A stretch of 64,000 nucleotides of DNA from Paenibacillus sp. Soil750 (GTDB lineage: Bacteria; Bacillota; Bacilli; Paenibacillales; NBRC-103111), in contig NZ_LMSD01000012.1 of assembly GCF_001428045.1 (NCBI RefSeq), positions 1,130,735-1,194,734 of the forward strand. The letters run 5' to 3'. Shown piece after piece: positions 52,981-61,488 of this stretch. Each line of letters begins with the position of its first letter. Positions within the stretch are counted from its first letter, which is position 1. Under the pieces are notes generated by a model. It saw only the letters and a program-made list of their open reading frames with translations, had not been told where the DNA came from and did no database searches. Position numbers and translations under genes: made by a program.

Positions 52981-53006
52981 AGGAGCGGGAAACCGCTCTT
53001 ATTTTC
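52981..53006 (+). terminator. Terminator of the membrane-bound AraC gene
   Basis: GAGCGG-GAAA-CCGCTC with flanking wobble pairs, followed by TTATTTTCTT. Confidence 0.65.
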
Positions 53007-53122
53007 TTGAAATAAGCGCTTTTCACCCCCGAAATTGGCTTTTTTCGTGAAGGAATTGGATATTTTGTAGATTCTTTCGGTATTTATCAAGACGATATTG
53101 GATATATTCGAGATTTCAATCA

Positions 53123-53136
53123 TGTAAGCGTTATCA
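53123..53136 (+). promoter_or_regulatory. cre site (CcpA binding)
   Basis: TGTAAGCGTTATCA matches the Bacillus consensus TGNAANCGNWNNCA at every defined base. It lies 177 bp before the solute-binding lipoprotein gene and implies glucose repression of the importer. Confidence 0.65.
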
Positions 53137-53312
53137 TATAGTTGAGGTATAGCACAGGCAACAACATTCCAAGACTTCCGAAGCCTGTTTTTCTGGTCAA
53201 TTTCTCAGTACAGCTTAGCTTAGATTAGCTCATCTGCCAGCCAATTTGGCGAAACACCAGTCACGCTTTCGTTGCCAGTACATGTGGCGAAAAACTTTGA
53301 GGAGGTCAACAC

Positions 53313-54977
53313 ATGAAAAGAAACAGTAAAAAAATGTTCACCATGTTGGTAACCACATCTTTAATGGGAAGTTTAGTTGTTGCCTGTTCATCCAACTCTT
53401 CCACGACAAGTTCGCCTAGTCCAGCAGCATCAGCAGATGCGACAAAAGCATCAACAGCACCTGCCGCCGGCGCAGCCGTTACGTATCCGCTCAAAACGGA
53501 CAAAACTTTAACCTACTGGGGAGAAGTTACTGGAAACTTAACAGGTGTCAAAGGGACACATGCAGATACACCATTTTTTCAAAATTGGCAAAAAGTTACC
53601 GGCGTTACTATGAAGTTTACAGCACCGCCGACCAACCAAGCGGATCAAGCCATCAACGTCATGTTAGCAACTGGTGATTTACCGGATATGATTGAATATG
53701 ATTTTCAAGGTAAATTCCCAGGCGGACCTGAAAAAGCGATCAAAGACGGATATATTCTCAAATTGAATGATACCATTGATAAATTTGCACCGAACCTGAA
53801 GAAATATCTCAAAGAACATCCAGAAATTGATAAGCAAGTTAAAACAGACAACGGCAGTTATTATGTATTCCCATTCATCCGCGGCGACGATTTGCTGCGC
53901 GTTTTCCAAGGACCTATCGTACGTAAGGACTGGTTGGATGAGTTAGGACTTCCTGTTCCTCAAACGATTGACGAGTGGTATACCACTCTCAAAGCCTTCA
54001 AAGAGAAAAAAGGTGCTACAGCTTCCTTCTCCGTCGTAAGTGTTCCAAGACCCTTCAACGAATTGGCTAACGGTGCATTCGCAAGTGCTTTCGGTGTCAC
54101 ACGTGATTTCTACATGGATGATAAAGGCGCGATCAAGTTCGGTCCTGCCGAGAAAGGTTACAAAGACTTCCTTGCAACTTTCCACAAATGGTATGCGGAA
54201 GGTTTGATTGATAAGAACTTTGCAACGGCAGACAGCAAATCCCTAGATGCGAACATCGCGTCAGGAGCTACTGGTGTAACTGTAGGGAATGCAGGTGGCG
54301 GTATTGGTAAATGGCAGCCGCTTATTTCAGCTAAAGATCCTAAAGGTGTGCTGATCGCAGCTCCATATCCAGTGCTCAAAAAAGGTGACATTGCGATGTA
54401 CAGTCAAAAGGACCCTGCGAATGCACCAGGCGGATCTGTAGCGATTACAGCTACTTCCAAGAACATTGAAACTACCGCTAAGCTGCTTGATTATGGTTAT
54501 TCGACCGAAGGCGCTCTATTCTTCAACTTCGGAACTCCTGGCGTTTCCTATAATATGGAAAATAACTATCCGAAATACACAGATTTGCTCATGAAAAATC
54601 CGGATAAATTAGCTCCAGCACAAGCAATGTCCATGTATATCCGCGGTAACTACAATGGTCCTTTCATTCAGGATAAACGCTATATCGAACAATATCTGGC
54701 CTTGCAAACACAACGAGACGCTTTAACCACGTGGTCCAAAACCGATGTAGATAAGCACAAATTGCCGCCAATTACAGCAACTCCAGAAGAAAGTACAGAG
54801 CTTGCTAAAATCATGACAGATCTGAACACCATCGTTGATGAAATGACTCTGAAAATCATCTTAGGAACAGAGCCGGTTGAAAGCTTTGACAAGTATATGG
54901 AGAAATTCAATTCCGTGAAATTGAACCGTGCAATCGAAATCAAGAAAGCATCTTTAGATCGTTATAACAAACGTTAG
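53313..54977 (+). CDS. lplA: Extracellular sugar-binding lipoprotein (LplA-like)
   Basis: 554 residues, GAGGAGG 7 nt before ATG. Lipoprotein signal with lipobox VVAC (Cys25) and a Ser/Ala-rich linker, then a large family-1 solute-binding fold (LKTDKTLTYWGEVTGN, MLATGDLPDMIEYD, RKDWLDELGLPVPQTIDEWY). Its length and sequence style match LplA/YtcQ proteins that bind oligosaccharides for ATPase-less operons. The ATPase would be supplied in trans (MsmX type). A hairpin lies before the permease genes. Confidence 0.9.
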   Translation: MKRNSKKMFTMLVTTSLMGSLVVACSSNSSTTSSPSPAASADATKASTAPAAGAAVTYPLKTDKTLTYWGEVTGNLTGVKGTHADTPFFQNWQKVTGVTMKFTAPPTNQADQAINVMLATGDLPDMIEYDFQGKFPGGPEKAIKDGYILKLNDTIDKFAPNLKKYLKEHPEIDKQVKTDNGSYYVFPFIRGDDLLRVFQGPIVRKDWLDELGLPVPQTIDEWYTTLKAFKEKKGATASFSVVSVPRPFNELANGAFASAFGVTRDFYMDDKGAIKFGPAEKGYKDFLATFHKWYAEGLIDKNFATADSKSLDANIASGATGVTVGNAGGGIGKWQPLISAKDPKGVLIAAPYPVLKKGDIAMYSQKDPANAPGGSVAITATSKNIETTAKLLDYGYSTEGALFFNFGTPGVSYNMENNYPKYTDLLMKNPDKLAPAQAMSMYIRGNYNGPFIQDKRYIEQYLALQTQRDALTTWSKTDVDKHKLPPITATPEESTELAKIMTDLNTIVDEMTLKIILGTEPVESFDKYMEKFNSVKLNRAIEIKKASLDRYNKR

Positions 54978-54983
54978 AATCTA

Positions 54984-55022
54984 ACATGGGGATGGGGAGC
55001 ACAAGCTCCTCCTCTCCATGGA
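54984..55022 (+). terminator. Hairpin between binding protein and permease genes
   Basis: CATGGGGATGGGGAG pairs with CTCCTCCTCTCCATG around CACAAG, with a few mismatches. There is no strong T-run, so it may protect the upstream mRNA 3' end or attenuate rather than stop transcription. Confidence 0.55.
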
Positions 55023-55052
55023 TTCATTTTCCTCGGCGAAAGGAGAGATATG

Positions 55053-55982
55053 ATGCGTAAAACAGCGGAGGCTAGCTTTTCTGTACGCTTTAAACGCGAT
55101 TTTCTATTGAATAAATACTTATATCTGATGATGGTTCCCGTCCTGGCTTACTACTTTATCTTCCACTATGCGCCGATGTATGGAGCCATCATTGCGTTCA
55201 AAGAGTATACCCCGATTAAAGGGATACTCGGTAGCCCCTGGATCGGATTCCAAAACTTCCATGACTTCTTTACCAGTTATTATTTCTGGCGCATTCTCAA
55301 AAATACAGTTCTGATTTCACTCTATACGTTATGTTTTGAATTTCCTGCCCCGATTATTTTAGCTATTCTCATTAATGAGCTGGCGAATAAAAGATTCCAA
55401 CGTTTTGTGCAAACGGTTACTTACATGCCTTACTTTATCTCGCTAGTCGTCATTGCCGGGATGATTAAAGATTTTACGAATAACGGCGGTGTAGTGAATA
55501 CGTTACTGACTTATTTTGGCGCGAATGATACAGCAATGCTGCAGAAGCCTGAGCTGTTTCGAACCATATATGTGTTATCTGAAATTTGGCAAAAAATTGG
55601 CTGGGAATCCATCATATATTTAGCAGCACTCATGGGCATCGATCAGGAGCAATATGAAGCCGCCAAAATGGATGGAGCTACGCGAATCAAATCCATTTGG
55701 CACATTACCCTGCCGGGTATTCTACCTACGATTTCAATTATGTTCATTCTTCGAATGGGGAACTTGCTCAACGTAGGCTTCGAGAAAATTATCTTACTTT
55801 ACAACCCTAGTACTTACGATACGGCTGATGTTATCTCTTCCTTCGTTTATCGCAAAGGTTTGCTCGAATTTGGTTGGAGCTATAGTGCGGCGGTTGGTTT
55901 ATTCAATTCCGTAATCAATTTAGCTTTACTCATTACAGCCAACAAAATTAGTAAACGAGTTAGTGAAAATAGCTTATGGTAG
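55053..55982 (+). CDS. lplB: Sugar ABC transporter permease (LplB-like)
   Basis: 309 residues from the second of two adjacent ATG codons (AAAGGAG is 7 nt before it; the first ATG at 55050 is equally possible). About six helices with the permease loop EAAKMDGATRIKSIWHITLPG cited by position near residue 205, key residues EAA, DGA, P. The N-terminal YYFIFHYAPMYGAIIAFK is characteristic of LplB proteins. Partner of the next gene. Confidence 0.9.
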   Translation: MRKTAEASFSVRFKRDFLLNKYLYLMMVPVLAYYFIFHYAPMYGAIIAFKEYTPIKGILGSPWIGFQNFHDFFTSYYFWRILKNTVLISLYTLCFEFPAPIILAILINELANKRFQRFVQTVTYMPYFISLVVIAGMIKDFTNNGGVVNTLLTYFGANDTAMLQKPELFRTIYVLSEIWQKIGWESIIYLAALMGIDQEQYEAAKMDGATRIKSIWHITLPGILPTISIMFILRMGNLLNVGFEKIILLYNPSTYDTADVISSFVYRKGLLEFGWSYSAAVGLFNSVINLALLITANKISKRVSENSLW

Positions 55983-55998
55983 TGAAGGAGGGACTTAG

Positions 55999-56874
55999 AT
56001 GAAAACCAGCTATTCAGACCGCGTGTTTTACACCGTGAACCATGTTCTATTAATTTTATTAGTGATTGTTACACTCTATCCGCTCATCTATGTTACTTTC
56101 GCTTCCATCAGCGACGGTGCGCAGCTTATCACCCATAAAGGCTTGCTCTATCGTCCACTGGGCTTCAGTCTGGAAGCTTACCACAATGTATTTAAAAATC
56201 CATCGATATTACAAGGCTACCGCAACACCTTATTTATTCTTGTCTTTGGTGTTACGACCAACCTCATAGTCACGGCTTTAGGGGCCTATGTGCTCTCTCG
56301 TAAAAATGTCATGTGGAACAAAGTGTTTATTTTCATCGTAATTCTCACGATGTTTTTCAGTGGTGGACTTGTTCCGATGTACCTTGTCGTGAAAGGCGTC
56401 GGACTAATCGACTCCTTATGGGCTACCATTTTACCATTCGCAGTCAACACGTTTAACTTAATTATTATGCGTACTGCTTTTATGGCCGTTCCCGAGAGTT
56501 TGGAAGAGTCAGCCAAAATGGACGGTGCTAACCATTTCGTTATCCTATTTAAAATCATTATCCCGCTTTCCATGCCCGTTATCGCGGTTATGATCTTGTA
56601 TTATGCCGTTGAGAAATGGAATGGATGGTTCTGGGCTTCGATCTTCCTAAAAGATCGCGAGCTGTACCCGCTTCAACTCACCCTTCGGGAAATATTAATA
56701 GCCAATAACACAGATATGATGTCTTCTGGCGCCAATGCTGCCGATCAACACCAGATTGGGGAAACGATCAAGTATGCCACCATCATGGTTGCCTCTGTAC
56801 CCATTCTGATCCTCTATCCGTTCGTTCAAAAGTATTTCGTGAAAGGCGTCATGATTGGCGCTGTCAAAGGGTAA
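55999..56874 (+). CDS. lplC: Sugar ABC transporter permease (LplC/YtcP-like)
   Basis: 291 residues, AAGGAGGG 6 nt before ATG, 16 bp after lplB. Six helices; the N-terminal LYPLIYVTFASISDGAQL and the permease loop PESLEESAKMDGANHF are typical of the YtcP/LplC group. Forms the import channel with LplB. No ATPase gene follows, as usual for this type. Terminator at 56878-56911. Confidence 0.91.
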   Translation: MKTSYSDRVFYTVNHVLLILLVIVTLYPLIYVTFASISDGAQLITHKGLLYRPLGFSLEAYHNVFKNPSILQGYRNTLFILVFGVTTNLIVTALGAYVLSRKNVMWNKVFIFIVILTMFFSGGLVPMYLVVKGVGLIDSLWATILPFAVNTFNLIIMRTAFMAVPESLEESAKMDGANHFVILFKIIIPLSMPVIAVMILYYAVEKWNGWFWASIFLKDRELYPLQLTLREILIANNTDMMSSGANAADQHQIGETIKYATIMVASVPILILYPFVQKYFVKGVMIGAVKG

Positions 56875-56877
56875 ACA

Positions 56878-56911
56878 AACGCCGTCGACTCCATTGGGAG
56901 CAGACGGCGTT
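56878..56911. terminator. Terminator lplC / GH2 gene
   Basis: AACGCCGTC (56878-56886) pairs perfectly with GACGGCGTT (56903-56911) between convergent genes; T-runs are short. Confidence 0.65.
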
Positions 56912-56925
56912 ACTATGTTGTTCCA

Positions 56926-58689
56926 TTAATTACGATCATTAATCGCTTTGATGATGTCCACAGGTATCTTCGGCTTGCGATCGTAGGTAAGCAACCCATT
57001 GATTTCCTGCTCGACATCCGTCAATTGCGTATAACAGTAGCCCTGCACAACGCCTGAGTTCAGGAGTGGACGAATGACTGCGCGCAGCTTTTGCTCATAG
57101 TCTTCGTCGTTATCTGCACCTGAGTAGCCCCAGCCTTCCCATTCACTCTTCTTGTAGGCAATTCCACCAAATTCGGTGACAAGGATCGGCTGATTTTGAT
57201 AAGGGAACCCTTCTACAAACAAACGTCGATTCGCCGGCATCGCATGCACGGCCTTTTCCTTGGAGCTGTAACGCTCGCTCAAGACCTCTTCCCTCCACTC
57301 ATAATCATGAATGGCGAATAAGTCGGTCGTCACCAGCTCCCATCCATCATTTGAGATAACAGGTCGCATTGGATCCAGCGATTTGCTCAAATGATACATC
57401 GTCAAAGCATGCTGCTGCTGCAGTTTATCAATTTGGATGTTCGGGACACCCCAGCTTTCATTGAGCGGTACCCAAGCAATAATGGACGGGTGATTATAAT
57501 CACGCTCCATCGAGGCAATCCATTCTTTGGTAAATTGACCTACATATTTATCCGAATACTCATAGGCATTCGCTGCTTCACTCCAGACTACAAGTCCAAG
57601 CACGTCGCACCAGTACAGGAATCTTGGATCCTCAAGCTTCTGATGCTTCCGAGCTCCATTGAAGCCCATCGCCTTCGTAAGCTCAACATCTTGTTTAATG
57701 GCATCGTCGCTCGGAGGCGTCAAATTCCCATCAGGAAAGTAACCTTGATCCAGTACCATTTTCAGAAAATAAGGACGATTATTCAGACACAACTTGCCAT
57801 CCTCGATCGAAACTTTGCGCATACCGAAGTAACTTCCTACAACATCCTCAACCTCATTATCGACCAGCAACGTGAACGTAACATCATATAAGTTCGGTTT
57901 CTCTGGTGTCCACCATCCGCCAAGCCCATGATCATTAAAATCATTCAAACGTATCTTCCGTGCTCCTGTCCCGCTCCTAATCCCATATACATCTTCTGAA
58001 ACTAGCTCGCCTTTAAAAGATATTGCAACCTTCAACTGGTATTTGGACGTCGACTGAGCGTCGATTCCTTCGATTTCATATTTGATTTCGATTTGTTTCG
58101 CATCGATATCCGGCGTCATCTTCACCTTATCTAAGTAGGCGTTCTCAGAAACAGCTTCCATCCAAACCGTTTGCCATATCCCTGTAGTTCTCGTATAAAA
58201 AATACTTGCGGAATCCGCTTTCCAGTACTGCTTTCCTCTAGGTAGTGTTACGTCTTTGCTAAAATCCACTGCCTTCACTACGAGCATATTCGTCCCCGCT
58301 TGAAGCGCTTCCGTAATATCCGCATGGAATGGCGTATGACCACCTTCGTGAGTTGCTACAAGAATGCCATTCACCCAAACCGATGCTAGGTAATCCACGG
58401 CACCAAAGTGCAGCAGAATTCGTTTACCGACAAAAGATTGTGGAATCTCGAGCTCGCGGCGGTACCATACGATATCGTGGAATTCATTACTACCAATACC
58501 GCTTAATTGACTTTGAAAAGCAAAAGGAACTTGAATCGTCTGCGAGAACGCTTTCTCACCTTTATGCCATTTTTCTTTCGTTCCTATGGAAGCATCGTCG
58601 AACTCGAACTGCCACTCTCCGTTCAAGTTGATCCAGCTATCTCGTACAAATTGCGGTCTAGGATATTCAGCTCTCGGTTGGTTGCTCAT
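56926..58689 (-). CDS. Glycoside hydrolase family 2 enzyme
   Basis: 587 residues. N-terminal sugar-binding jelly roll (SWINLNGEWQFEFDDAS, VPFAFQSQLSGIG), an Ig-like middle and a C-terminal barrel with the acid/base Glu in AWVPLNESWGVP and the nucleophile Glu in PILVTEFGGIAY. Beta-galactosidase/glucuronidase superfamily, but shorter than LacZ and without a signal peptide, so an intracellular exo-glycosidase of unknown specificity. Convergent with the importer operon and likely processes its substrate. GGAGG lies 12 nt before ATG; inverted repeats at 58718-58807 may be its operators. Confidence 0.88.
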   Translation of the reverse strand: MSNQPRAEYPRPQFVRDSWINLNGEWQFEFDDASIGTKEKWHKGEKAFSQTIQVPFAFQSQLSGIGSNEFHDIVWYRRELEIPQSFVGKRILLHFGAVDYLASVWVNGILVATHEGGHTPFHADITEALQAGTNMLVVKAVDFSKDVTLPRGKQYWKADSASIFYTRTTGIWQTVWMEAVSENAYLDKVKMTPDIDAKQIEIKYEIEGIDAQSTSKYQLKVAISFKGELVSEDVYGIRSGTGARKIRLNDFNDHGLGGWWTPEKPNLYDVTFTLLVDNEVEDVVGSYFGMRKVSIEDGKLCLNNRPYFLKMVLDQGYFPDGNLTPPSDDAIKQDVELTKAMGFNGARKHQKLEDPRFLYWCDVLGLVVWSEAANAYEYSDKYVGQFTKEWIASMERDYNHPSIIAWVPLNESWGVPNIQIDKLQQQHALTMYHLSKSLDPMRPVISNDGWELVTTDLFAIHDYEWREEVLSERYSSKEKAVHAMPANRRLFVEGFPYQNQPILVTEFGGIAYKKSEWEGWGYSGADNDEDYEQKLRAVIRPLLNSGVVQGYCYTQLTDVEQEINGLLTYDRKPKIPVDIIKAINDRN

Positions 58690-58717
58690 TGTAAAGGAAA
58701 ACCTCCAATAGATAATT

Positions 58718-58807
58718 TATAAGTTAATTAAATAACGTAATAATTCCTAAATTCATTATGCAATCGCCCGAATATAAAGTCAATACATGTTATTCAATTA
58801 ACTTATA
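58718..58807. promoter_or_regulatory. Inverted 12-bp pair upstream of the GH2 gene
   Basis: TATAAGTTAATT (58718-58729) and its exact reverse complement AATTAACTTATA (58796-58807), 66 bp apart. Each overlaps a partly palindromic TAAGTTAA-TTAAnTnA-like site, so this could be a pair of operators for a looping repressor such as a ROK/XylR-type protein. Speculative. Confidence 0.4.
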
Positions 58808-58880
58808 GGTTACCCTTATGTCATCCAAACACCCACTCCAACAAGTTGTTCTTTCCTCTCTTTCCTACTCCCAGACAGGA

Positions 58881-59069
58881 ATAACTGGAAAAACTACATT
58901 TATTTCAGCGTTTCCCCTTCGATATTCACAATTAACTGGAAAATGTACATTTAATTTCCTTCATTTCTCAAATTACAATAGAAAAGAGTAAAATTAGCTA
59001 CACAAAATCCTTCTATTCCTTCAAAAGTGTGAATTTCGTTTGTATTTAACTGGATATTTTCCAGTTATT
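58881..59069. repeat. Three copies of the TAACTGGAAAA intergenic repeat
   Basis: Copies at 58881-58901 and 58931-58952 (50 bp apart) read ATAACTGGAAAAACTACA and ATTAACTGGAAAATGTACA. A third at 59045-59069 is palindromic: AACTGGA-TATTT-TCCAGTT. Same family as at 25281-25466 and 34067-34090. Confidence 0.7.
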
Positions 59070-59123
59070 TAGTATGGTTAGCTGTGTAAACAGATGTGGA
59101 ATCTACTCCGCCAAAAAATAAAA

Positions 59124-59157
59124 TGACCCCCACATAGATATTCTCTACGTGAGGGTT
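59124..59157 (-). terminator. Terminator of the 92-aa gene
   Basis: On the minus strand GAACCCTCAC and GTGGGGGTC form a stem with one mismatch, followed by ATTTTATTTTTT. Confidence 0.7.
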
Positions 59158-59170
59158 CTTAGATCATAAA

Positions 59171-59449
59171 TTAGTCGATGTAACCGGCCATGCCATTTTT
59201 CATCAAGTACTCCATCTCGGCTTCTAGAATCGTATCCACCGCAAGCTCGCTTAGCTTCACGTCGGAACGGCCTAGAATATGATCGATCAAATCATCGCTG
59301 TCGATATCTACAGCGCCTTTCGAGCCTTGTTCCGCTTTGGCGATGTAGGCTTTCTCATGTTTTAAAACTAACTCAATCTGTTTCGGATCCACCTTCGTCT
59401 TGCTGATGATGAATTGTAAAAGCTCCTGCTCATTCACGCCTGCAGTCAT
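59171..59449 (-). CDS. Hypothetical small acidic protein (92 aa)
   Basis: 92 residues from ATG 59449 (AGGAG about 10 nt upstream; the frame is open to 59479). Mostly helical and acidic, with EQELLQFIISKTKVDPKQIE near the N-terminus and a central VDIDSDDLIDHILGRSDVKL. No signal peptide, membrane span or Cys. I do not recognise the family. It has its own terminator and lies alone between the GH2 gene and the lipoprotein operon; the clean ribosome site and codon use favour a real gene. Confidence 0.65.
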   Translation of the reverse strand: MTAGVNEQELLQFIISKTKVDPKQIELVLKHEKAYIAKAEQGSKGAVDIDSDDLIDHILGRSDVKLSELAVDTILEAEMEYLMKNGMAGYID

Positions 59450-59500
59450 TCTTCTCTCACTCCTATTCGATGTATGCAATCTATTGTACCATAGATGGAC

Positions 59501-59533
59501 AAAAAGAGACCCACAGCAACGGGCTGCGGGCCT
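59501..59533 (-). terminator. Terminator of the DUF975-lipoprotein operon
   Basis: On the minus strand GGCCCGCAGC and GCTGTGGGTC pair with two mismatches around a short loop and run into TCTTTTT. Confidence 0.7.
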
Positions 59534-59616
59534 AAAGGTTTATATTTTAAAAGGGGGTCGTCTTTTATTATAACCAACTAACATGTATGGCAGATGACTA
59601 CTATATTTCTTTTATA

Positions 59617-60459
59617 TTACAAATTTACATGAATTACGTAAGGGACGATGAACACTTCGTTATTTTGCTGAAACTGGCCCCAAATTTTGTAGATCCCTTT
59701 CGAAGGAAATACAATCTTGAACGCCGCGGTTGGCCCCGATGTCGCTGCTGAATCAGTCGGATGTACATGGACAAAATCGTTCCCATCCTCACTAATGGCA
59801 ACAACATGCCCAACACTCCCAAGATAAGGTTGCAGATTCGTTACAGGTGTTTTGGCAGCTCCCTGCTTAAACGTAAACACCATGTCGAGCTCCATGCCTG
59901 CCATGAGATGATCGAAGGCTAGGGTGACTTCCTTGTCACCGACCTGCTTCGTTAAGCTTTTGTCCGGCTGCAGCTTCACAGCCTTCGGCGCCTTCCCGTT
60001 AATGGTCAACCAATAGGACTGCACACTTTCACCTAAACCCGTTGGCGTGAAATCAGCAATAAGCTGATAGTAACCTCCAGTTGGGAAGGACGTTTGGACA
60101 TCGAATCGCCCAGTGTCAGCATAGGTGGGATGCAAGTGTTCGAAGTAGGACAAATCCTTGCTAACCACAATAAGGTGCATGAGCTTCTCGTGCATCACAT
60201 CGAACTTCTCGATGGGGCGATTCCATTTATTTTGAACCAGAATTGTGATGTTCGATAATTCTTTCGGTAAATAGTTCGGTGAATCCACCGAAAAATGAGC
60301 AATTGCATCGCTCGTATGTTCATGTGTAACGGATGACGATGACATCGTCATACTCGACATGCCAGACATATCGGACATATCAATTGTTGTGGTGGCTGAC
60401 GAACCGCAAGCGGATAGGAGTACAACGAAGCAAGATAAGGGCAATAGCTTTAATCTCAT
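59617..60459 (-). CDS. Met/His-rich lipoprotein, possible metal-binding
   Basis: 280 residues from ATG 60459, which overlaps the stop of the upstream membrane-protein gene (ATGA). Lipoprotein signal with lipobox LLSAC, then a Met/Ser-rich stretch (DMSDMSGMSSMTMSSSS) and His residues. Two internal segments look duplicated: HLIVVSKDLSYFEHLHPTY (first half) and HVVAISEDGNDFVHVHPTD (second half), each with several His. This suggests extracellular copper or other metal binding by analogy with Met/His-rich cuproproteins; not proven. No ribosome site of its own, so translation depends on the upstream gene. Confidence 0.7.
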   Translation of the reverse strand: MRLKLLPLSCFVVLLSACGSSATTTIDMSDMSGMSSMTMSSSSVTHEHTSDAIAHFSVDSPNYLPKELSNITILVQNKWNRPIEKFDVMHEKLMHLIVVSKDLSYFEHLHPTYADTGRFDVQTSFPTGGYYQLIADFTPTGLGESVQSYWLTINGKAPKAVKLQPDKSLTKQVGDKEVTLAFDHLMAGMELDMVFTFKQGAAKTPVTNLQPYLGSVGHVVAISEDGNDFVHVHPTDSAATSGPTAAFKIVFPSKGIYKIWGQFQQNNEVFIVPYVIHVNL

Positions 60460-61475
60460 TGGCTTTTGACGGATGAAACCGGCCCTGCAAGAATGCTTAA
60501 ACCAAGTGAAGACAGTGCACATAGGAAGATCGAGCCACCCCAGAGCTCTGGAGACCAGTTCAACGTTTCAAATAATTTCAAATGTGCGAAATAAAGCCCC
60601 CAGATCAAGACAGGCAGTACAAAGAAGACAGCTTTATACCGCCAATCTGCAGTGTCCCGCTCCTTGATTTCTCGAAATAATACATCACCGATCACACCGC
60701 TGATAAGCAAAATGATAATCGAGCTAGAGTCTCTAAATCCGTCCAGCACCGCGAGGAATATCGACTCAAATAGAAAGAAGAAGGTAACCGTACCGAAAGG
60801 GAGTTTCCATCTCCGTAGGACAAACATCAATGGAATCACAAGAATCATCGTCGTAATGAGGAAATCCACCACTGCTCTTCCAATAGCATCCTCACCTCTG
60901 GCCATCCATAGATTCTGCCGAAAGGACCATGCGTACATGAGGAAGAAGGCGAACACCGTAAAGGTTAGCCCTATTGAAGTTAACGCCGGTAACAATTGGC
61001 GAAACGTCGGTGCAGCCCCCTTTTCAGCAGCGCTGATCGCACGGTAGGGACTTGTCAGAATCATTAAGGCACCAGAGAGGAGCAAAAGATGCGTAGGGCT
61101 AAGCAGGGCTTCGATATTTTTTTCAATACCAAATACCGTATGCCAGTACATATCACCAAGCCCACCTACAAAGAAAAGAATGACGCCCGCAACACCAAGT
61201 TTATAGCCGACGGGAATCGCTGCGAACCATGAGGTCGATTGAGAGCTGATTTTGTTCGAACGAATCATTAGAAAGATCCACACCGCACAAGCCAAATAGC
61301 CAGAGTAAAGAATCGCGTGCCACGGTGTAAAAAAGGTTTCTACCGCACCGTGATTATGGGCGAAGCCATCAATAAATAAACCAATGATAAGCCACATGCC
61401 CATGATCATCGTGATCGAATGCTTGGACGTCGTCGTGGTTGCTTGCGACTTACTCACCGCTACTTGGACAGACAC
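60456..61475 (-). CDS. Multi-pass membrane protein of unknown function
   Basis: 339 residues from GTG 61475 (AAGGAG 9 nt upstream; a TTG at 61484 touches that site). About nine to ten helices. His residues cluster at the membrane edges: FAHNHGAVETFFTPWHA in TM1-TM2, GDMYWHTVFG and SPTHLLLLSGA. I do not recognise a named family. Coupled by a 4-bp overlap to the Met/His-rich lipoprotein, so the two probably form one membrane complex or pathway. DUF975 gene lies 13 bp upstream. Confidence 0.75.
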   Translation of the reverse strand: MSVQVAVSKSQATTTTSKHSITMIMGMWLIIGLFIDGFAHNHGAVETFFTPWHAILYSGYLACAVWIFLMIRSNKISSQSTSWFAAIPVGYKLGVAGVILFFVGGLGDMYWHTVFGIEKNIEALLSPTHLLLLSGALMILTSPYRAISAAEKGAAPTFRQLLPALTSIGLTFTVFAFFLMYAWSFRQNLWMARGEDAIGRAVVDFLITTMILVIPLMFVLRRWKLPFGTVTFFFLFESIFLAVLDGFRDSSSIIILLISGVIGDVLFREIKERDTADWRYKAVFFVLPVLIWGLYFAHLKLFETLNWSPELWGGSIFLCALSSLGLSILAGPVSSVKSQ

Positions 61476-61488
61476 AACAATCAACTCC

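Larger units (their letters stand above)
52949..53312 (+). other. Regulatory region upstream of the lpl-type operon
   Basis: 364 bp. It begins with a hairpin AGGAGCGG-GAAA-CCGCTCTT (52981-53006, GNRA tetraloop, T-rich 3' side), a probable terminator of the AraC gene, and contains a perfect cre site at 53123-53136. The promoter itself was not resolved. Confidence 0.6.
58690..59170. other. Intergenic region with operator-like and dispersed repeats
   Basis: 481 bp between the GH2 gene and a small gene. It holds the inverted pair at 58718-58807 on the GH2 side, three copies of the TAACTGGAAAA repeat (58881-59069) and a terminator at 59124-59157. No convincing coding frame. Confidence 0.6.
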
